From NCBI GenBank assembly GCA_021851335.1, contig JAJZEA010000002.1:1-64000 (forward strand): a stretch of 64,000 bases of DNA. The letters run 5' to 3'. Below are positions 59,637-64,000 of the stretch, piece after piece. The notes beneath the pieces are model-generated. The model had not been told where the DNA came from, did no database searches, and saw only the letters and a program-made list of their open reading frames with translations. The translations under genes were made by a program, and so were the position numbers. The stretch is from Acidobacteriota bacterium (GTDB lineage Bacteria > Acidobacteriota > Terriglobia > Terriglobales > Acidobacteriaceae). Position 1 is the first letter of the stretch. The number at the start of each line of letters is the position of its first letter.

Positions 59637-60308
59637 TCAACGCTGCGCCGATTTTGCCTCCGCCCGCATCAGCCTGCGGCGACGCAGTGCCGCCATCACA
59701 GCTTCCACCTTGTAGTCCAGTGCATCGCTTCCGTCGATCACCAGATCCACCAGCTCCGCCAGCGGACGCACAAAAGCCAGTCCGCTCGGCCGCACCGTGC
59801 TGTCGTACTGTTGCCTCACTGACTCCGGCGTGCGTCCGCGCTCTTCCACGTCTCGTCGCAGTCTGCGATCAAAGCAGAGACTATCCGGCGCGTCCACAAA
59901 GATGCTGAAGTGATAATACGGCCGTATCGCCGCATAGCTATAGGCAAACAATCCCTCAACCAGGATCACCTCCCGCGGTTCAATCGTCTCCGTCTGCCCC
60001 TGCACACGGCTGTGCGTGGTGAAGTCATAGATCGGCCGCTCGATCGCCTCTCCGCGCGACAACGCAGCCAGATGCTCCGTCAGCAACTCCGCTTCCAGCA
60101 TCGCAGGATCGTCAAAGTTTGACGCAGCTCGTTGTGCCACGGGCAGTCGGCTCAGGTCGCGGTAGTAGTGATCCAGCGAAAAATGCAGTCCATCCAGCGC
60201 GCGCGCCAGTTCCCGACAAAGTGTCGTCTTCCCGGACCCGGATGCGCCGGTGAGCGCGATCATCAGCGGGCGTTGAGTCGTTCCCACGGCTGCCTGCTTC
60301 CCGTTCAT
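59637..60308 (-). CDS. udk: Uridine kinase
   Basis: A 223-residue P-loop nucleoside kinase. Walker A is IALTGASGSGKTTL (17-30), followed by SLDHYYRDLS, NFDDPAMLE, and PIYDFTTHSRVQGQTETI, all characteristic of uridine/cytidine kinase. The lid region DRRLRRDVEERGRTPESVRQ is intact. It phosphorylates uridine or cytidine for pyrimidine salvage. Its ATG overlaps the stop of the purine nucleoside phosphorylase gene by 4 bases, so the two salvage genes form an operon. Confidence 0.94.
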   Translation of the reverse strand: MNGKQAAVGTTQRPLMIALTGASGSGKTTLCRELARALDGLHFSLDHYYRDLSRLPVAQRAASNFDDPAMLEAELLTEHLAALSRGEAIERPIYDFTTHSRVQGQTETIEPREVILVEGLFAYSYAAIRPYYHFSIFVDAPDSLCFDRRLRRDVEERGRTPESVRQQYDSTVRPSGLAFVRPLAELVDLVIDGSDALDYKVEAVMAALRRRRLMRAEAKSAQR

Positions 60309-61180
60309 TCCTTCGCCTCGGAGTCCATCTCTCTGGCCAGCTCAGAAATTACACCGGCAATCAGACCAGCCAGTTGTTTCTCCACTCGGTGACCAGCTTC
60401 AAATACCTCTTCATGGCTCAGCGGAGTCCCGCCCATACCTGCTGCCAGGTTGGTGACGCACGAAAATCCCAGCACGCGCAACCCCATATGCCGCGCCACA
60501 ATCGTCTCCGGAACCGTCGACATCCCCACCAGATCGGCACCCAGCCGTTGAAAAGCGCGAATCTCCGCCGGCGTCTCAAAACTTGGACCGCTTACCGCCA
60601 GATACACACCCTCATCCAGTTGCAGATGCTGTTCCTGCGCAACCCGCCACGCCAGCTCGCGCAGGCGAAGATCATAGGCTTCCGTCATGTCAAAAAAACG
60701 CAATCCCGCGCCGCGCTCCGCCCCGAATCGAAGCTCGTTCGGCCCTGTCAGAGGATTGAAGCCAAGCATGTTGATGTGGTCGGCGATCAGCATCAGCTGC
60801 CCGACGGCAAGACCCGGACGAATGCCGCCTGCCGCATTCGTCAGGATCAGGATATCCACGCCCAACCGCTCCAACACGCGTACTGGAAACGTGACCTGCT
60901 GCGGCGAGTATCCTTCGTAAAAATGCACACGGCCCTGCATCACAGCCACAGGAACCTCATTCACGCGCCCCAGCACCATTTGTCCAGAGTGCCCGGCAAC
61001 CGTCGATTGCGGAAAATGTGGAATCTCGCCAAAGGGAATGCGCACGGCTTCGGTCACAGCGTCGGCCACGGCTCCCAGCCCCGATCCCAGCACGATTCCG
61101 ATCCGTGGACTCAGCTTCGGAACATGACTGCGAACAAGCTCTGCTGCTTCGCAAGCTTGTTCAAAAATTGAGATATTCAT
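60305..61180 (-). CDS. Purine nucleoside phosphorylase
   Basis: A 291-residue trimeric-type PNP. GIVLGSGLGAVAD binds phosphate, IPHFPQSTVAGHSGQMVLG, VAVMQGRVHFYEGYS, LILTNAAGGI, GPSFETPAEIRAFQRLGADL and VGMSTVPETIVARHMGLRVL are family hallmarks, and the Asn of the purine-binding segment CVTNLAAGM is present. It splits inosine, guanosine or deoxy forms into base and ribose 1-phosphate. It is upstream of udk and near deoC and hpt, forming a nucleoside-salvage neighbourhood. Confidence 0.95.
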   Translation of the reverse strand: MNISIFEQACEAAELVRSHVPKLSPRIGIVLGSGLGAVADAVTEAVRIPFGEIPHFPQSTVAGHSGQMVLGRVNEVPVAVMQGRVHFYEGYSPQQVTFPVRVLERLGVDILILTNAAGGIRPGLAVGQLMLIADHINMLGFNPLTGPNELRFGAERGAGLRFFDMTEAYDLRLRELAWRVAQEQHLQLDEGVYLAVSGPSFETPAEIRAFQRLGADLVGMSTVPETIVARHMGLRVLGFSCVTNLAAGMGGTPLSHEEVFEAGHRVEKQLAGLIAGVISELAREMDSEAKE

Positions 61181-61222
61181 TGCATGTACTTTACAGGATC
61201 AGGCCATATCATCCTAGCCTGC

Positions 61223-63055
61223 TCACCGAACTCGCAGCACCAGAATCGTCTCATCATCAAAGCGATCCTTGCTGCCCTGAAAACGTGCTACATCGGCGAA
61301 GATGGCATCGGCAATCTCTCCCGACGGCAGGTTGCGATGACTGCACAGAAATCCTGTCAGCCGTTCCGTTCCATACATCTCGCCCTGTGCGTTTTCCGCG
61401 TCGGTTATGCCATCGGAGACAAAGACAAAGGCATCGCCCGGCTGTGTCGCAACGGAAAACTCCTCATACTTGACATCGGCAAACATGCCCAGCGGAAATC
61501 CCTCCGCGTGCAGCGTCGTTACCTCGCCACCACGGCAGAAGATTGGGGGAACTGCTCCCGCATTGGCAACCTGTAACGTGCGATTCTCGTCATTCCACAA
61601 CGCAAACAGCATCGTCACATACTGCGACTCCAGCTTGCGCTCCTGTAGCGCATCATTCAGGTGCTCCAGCATCTGGCCCGGAGAAAGTTGCTGATTTGCC
61701 GCCGAGCGCATGATGCCGCTAACCAGCGCGGCAAACAGCGCTGCCGGTGCGGCTTTCCCGCTCACATCGCCCAGCACGATCGCCGTGTGCTTCGCGTCAT
61801 ATTCCAGAAAATCGTAAAGATCGCCGCCAATCGAACGCGCCGGCAGAAATCGCGCCGCAAACTCGGCATTCTCATGCACCGGACACCGGGCCGGCAACAG
61901 GCGAAGCTGCACTTCGCGCGCCATCTGCAGATCGCGCTCCAGTTGCTGTTCATGACGCAGCACCTGCTGATAGAGTCGCGCATTTTCAATGGCAATCGCA
62001 ATCTGCGCTGCCAGCGTGGTCAGGGTCCGCTCATGCCGCTCTTGAAAGAATCCCGTGCGCACATGCTCCATATCCAGCACCCCGATCACGCGATTCTTAT
62101 AAAACAGCGGCACCACCATCTCCGAGCGCGTCTCCGGATTAATCATGTAATAGCGCGAATCCTTATGTACATCCGGCACATTAATCAGCCGCCACTCGTG
62201 AATTGCAGCGCCCACCAGGCCTGTATCGAGCGGCAGCCACTGGCCCGGCAGCGCCGTCTGGCCAAATCGCCAGCGATAGCGCGTCACCAGCCTCTGCCTG
62301 CGCTCGTCCACCAGCATGATCGAAAACATCTGATAGTCGATCAGCCTGCGCAGCAACATGCCAATGCGTTCAAACAGCTTGTCCAGATCCAGAATGGACG
62401 TCAGCTCCACTGAGATTTCGTTCAGCACCTCCAGTGTCTGCGTCTGTCGCGTCACGCGCGAGTAGAGACGCGCATTCTGGATCGACTGCGCAATCCTTGA
62501 AGCTGTCAGTGTTAACAGGCGCAGGTGGTCCGCGCGAAAGAAATCCCGCTCTTCGCTTTCAATGTCCAGCACGCCGATCAGCCGATTTTTATTGATCAGC
62601 GGAACCGTCAGCTCCGAGCGCACACACTCGTTCGCGGGAATGTAGCCGTCCACCTGCGAAACATCGTTAATCAGCATCGCCTGCTTGCTTTTGGCCACAC
62701 GGCCCACCACGCCCTCACCCAGCGGAATGTGCATCCGTTCGATCTCCGGTGTGTGGCCAATCTGAAAACGCATCCGCAGTTCGCGTGAAGACTCGTCCAG
62801 CAGCAGAATCGCAAAGATGCGATACGGAATTACCCTGCGAATCAACTCTGCCGTACGATTCAGCAATGTCCGCAGGTCCAGCGTTGTATTCAGTGTTTCG
62901 GTCAGCTCCAGCAGAAAGGCAATATCCCGCTCCTGCGCATTCGCAGACTCCCCAACCGCAGGCAGCGATATGAAGGACTCGGCCTCGGCATCGTCAGAGG
63001 TCAGCATCGGTTCGTGCTCTGCGCGCATCTGCGGATTGTCACTCAACTCAGACAT
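61223..63055 (-). CDS. GAF-GAF-SpoIIE/PP2C-type phosphatase regulator
   Basis: 610 residues with no membrane segment. Two GAF sensor domains occupy about 45-190 (VIPYRIFAILLLDESSRELR, TVPLINKNRLIGVLDIES) and 215-370 (YQMFSIMLVDERRQRLVTRY, MVVPLFYKNRVIGVLDMEHV). A coiled coil (YQQVLRHEQQLERDLQMARE) leads to the PP2C-type phosphatase domain of the SpoIIE/RsbU family: ARSIGGDLYDFLEYD, VLGDVSGKAAPAALFAALVS, and a C-terminal VFVSDGITDAENAQGEMYG with the metal-binding Asp residues. Such proteins dephosphorylate anti-sigma-factor antagonists in stress responses. No partner gene is near. Confidence 0.92.
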   Translation of the reverse strand: MSELSDNPQMRAEHEPMLTSDDAEAESFISLPAVGESANAQERDIAFLLELTETLNTTLDLRTLLNRTAELIRRVIPYRIFAILLLDESSRELRMRFQIGHTPEIERMHIPLGEGVVGRVAKSKQAMLINDVSQVDGYIPANECVRSELTVPLINKNRLIGVLDIESEERDFFRADHLRLLTLTASRIAQSIQNARLYSRVTRQTQTLEVLNEISVELTSILDLDKLFERIGMLLRRLIDYQMFSIMLVDERRQRLVTRYRWRFGQTALPGQWLPLDTGLVGAAIHEWRLINVPDVHKDSRYYMINPETRSEMVVPLFYKNRVIGVLDMEHVRTGFFQERHERTLTTLAAQIAIAIENARLYQQVLRHEQQLERDLQMAREVQLRLLPARCPVHENAEFAARFLPARSIGGDLYDFLEYDAKHTAIVLGDVSGKAAPAALFAALVSGIMRSAANQQLSPGQMLEHLNDALQERKLESQYVTMLFALWNDENRTLQVANAGAVPPIFCRGGEVTTLHAEGFPLGMFADVKYEEFSVATQPGDAFVFVSDGITDAENAQGEMYGTERLTGFLCSHRNLPSGEIADAIFADVARFQGSKDRFDDETILVLRVR

Positions 63056-63099
63056 TCTGGATGATTGTAGAGCAGAAGCCGCGCCTCTGTTTCAGGTGC

Positions 63100-63891
63100 T
63101 TACTCCGCTCCCAGCTCGCGCACCATCTTCACTGAAGCCGAGGCGCCGATTCTGCTTGCGCCCGCTTCCAGCATGGCGCGAGCCTCAGCTAGTGTTCGGA
63201 TGCCGCCTGAGGCTTTCACGCCGCACTGTCCGCCCGCTACGCCGCGCAACAGCGCCACATCGGCGACCGTCGCGCCTCCGGTCGAAAATCCTGTCGATGT
63301 TTTTAGATAATCCGCTCCGCTTTCCAACACAATCTCCGCTGCACGCAGCTTCTCCTCCACCGTCAACAGGCACGTCTCCAGAATCACTTTCAGCACAGCC
63401 TGTCGTTCATGCGTCACCTCGGCCACTCCGCGAATCGTCCGCGCCACCGCCTTGAAATCGCCCGACTTCAGTTGACTGACACTCATCACCATATCCACAT
63501 CGCGCGCGCCAAGTTTCGTCAACGCCAGAGCCTCCTGCCGCAGCGTGGAGGGCAGGGAAGCGCCCAGTGGAAAGCCGATCACCACACCGACCGAGATGCC
63601 CGTACCCGCCAACAACGAAGCCGCTGTGGATACCCAGACAGGATTCACCATAGCGCAGGCAAAGCGATAGCGAATCGCTTCGTCGCAAAGATTCTCCACC
63701 TGCATGCGCGTTGCTTCCGGTTTGAGCAGCGTGTGGTCAATCACCGCAGCAAGACTCTGCCAACTGGATAGATGCTGTGCTGCAAAACTCGCAGCATCAT
63801 ACGGCGGACGCCGGATATCATCCTCTGCCGTCTCGTAGAGTACTTCTTCGGTCATGTCGCTCACTTTCGGATCGCTGATACTACTTTTCAA
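63100..63891 (-). CDS. deoC: Deoxyribose-phosphate aldolase
   Basis: 263 residues. The TTG at 63891 has a strong GGAGG six bases upstream; ATG 63855 is an alternative. The class I aldolase signature is complete: VIDHTLLKPEATR near the start, VVIGFPLGASLPSTL, VDMVMSVSQLKSGDF, ILETCLLT, and the Schiff-base Lys in SGADYLKTSTGFSTGGAT, with a second Lys in CGVKASGGIR. It cleaves 2-deoxyribose 5-phosphate to acetaldehyde and glyceraldehyde 3-phosphate, downstream of the nucleoside phosphorylase. It is followed by the GAF/SpoIIE gene on the same strand. Confidence 0.96.
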   Translation of the reverse strand: MKSSISDPKVSDMTEEVLYETAEDDIRRPPYDAASFAAQHLSSWQSLAAVIDHTLLKPEATRMQVENLCDEAIRYRFACAMVNPVWVSTAASLLAGTGISVGVVIGFPLGASLPSTLRQEALALTKLGARDVDMVMSVSQLKSGDFKAVARTIRGVAEVTHERQAVLKVILETCLLTVEEKLRAAEIVLESGADYLKTSTGFSTGGATVADVALLRGVAGGQCGVKASGGIRTLAEARAMLEAGASRIGASASVKMVRELGAE

Positions 63892-63921
63892 CGTGCGCCT
63901 CCGCGTTCAGAGTGCTTCTTC

Positions 63922-64000
63922 TTACGATGCTTCTTCAGACATCAGGCAGATATCCGGCAAATTGCGATAGCGCTCCGCAAAATCCATGCCGAAGCCAATC
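63922..64000 (-). CDS. hpt: Hypoxanthine phosphoribosyltransferase, 3' end only
   Basis: The minus strand from the right edge reads IGFGMDFAERYRNLPDICLM followed by SEEAS and a TAA (63922-63924). The pattern IGFG-x-DFAERYRNLP is the C-terminal end of bacterial hypoxanthine(-guanine) phosphoribosyltransferase. Only 25 codons are inside the window. It is upstream of deoC on the same strand (30 bases between), consistent with a purine/nucleoside-salvage operon. Confidence 0.85.
   Translation of the reverse strand, partial: IGFGMDFAERYRNLPDICLMSEEAS

Overview
The window looks like a chromosomal segment of an Acidobacteriota member, probably of the Terriglobia/Acidobacteriae type (inference from GC-rich codon use, the mix of secreted orphan proteins, M14-peptidase remnants and a cellulose operon with fused bcsA-bcsB; no 16S gene is present to settle it). 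Many genes start with GTG or TTG, and ATGA or longer stop/start overlaps are frequent.

Layout. 1-12 kb is an accessory stretch. It holds the N-terminus of a secreted protein cut by the window edge, a secreted collagen-like protein, a small secreted regulatory-domain protein, a pteridine-reductase-like SDR, a minus-strand operon of three secreted proteins (Cys-rich/coiled-coil, ankyrin-repeat, alpha/beta-hydrolase-like), a two-domain membrane protein, two degenerate IS3-family transposase remnants and an M14 carboxypeptidase pseudogene that has lost its catalytic domain. 12-16.3 kb carries yvcK, a TPR protein, a DUF4254 protein, an ATP-grasp protein and tRNA-Lys(TTT). 16.5-29.6 kb is a compact cellulose operon, bcsQ - bcsAB (one fused polypeptide) - bcsZ - bcsC, whose BcsQ and BcsC are both much longer than the enterobacterial versions.

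29.9-45.0 kb is the most interesting part: a co-directional, overlapping run of eleven or twelve genes with lower GC than its flanks. It encodes a thioester reductase, a PfaA-like polyketide/fatty acid synthase broken into three reading frames (KS-AT-ACP, structural KR half, catalytic KR-DH), a PfaD-family enoyl reductase, a KAS III, a free acyl carrier protein, a FabG-like SDR, an AMP-dependent acyl ligase, an unknown 196-residue protein and a GMC (long-chain alcohol oxidase-like) flavoenzyme. Taken together this reads as a secondary-lipid pathway: a starter is activated and primed, extended iteratively with optional reduction, released reductively as an aldehyde or alcohol, then adjusted by the oxidase. 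PfaB, PfaC and a phosphopantetheinyl transferase are absent, and only one ACP is present in the synthase. An A9 run ending the KS-AT-ACP frame forms a classic -1 slippery heptamer that would fuse it to the downstream KR half.

45-64 kb is core chromosome: an IclR regulator, an HD-domain protein, a zinc-ribbon/HTH regulator, the classic uppS-cdsA-dxr-rseP block, a YbgC-type thioesterase, a B12-binding protein, argS, metG, tatD, yajQ, a trans-polyprenyl diphosphate synthase, uridine kinase, purine nucleoside phosphorylase, a GAF/SpoIIE-type phosphatase, deoC, and the 3' end of a hypoxanthine phosphoribosyltransferase gene cut by the right edge.
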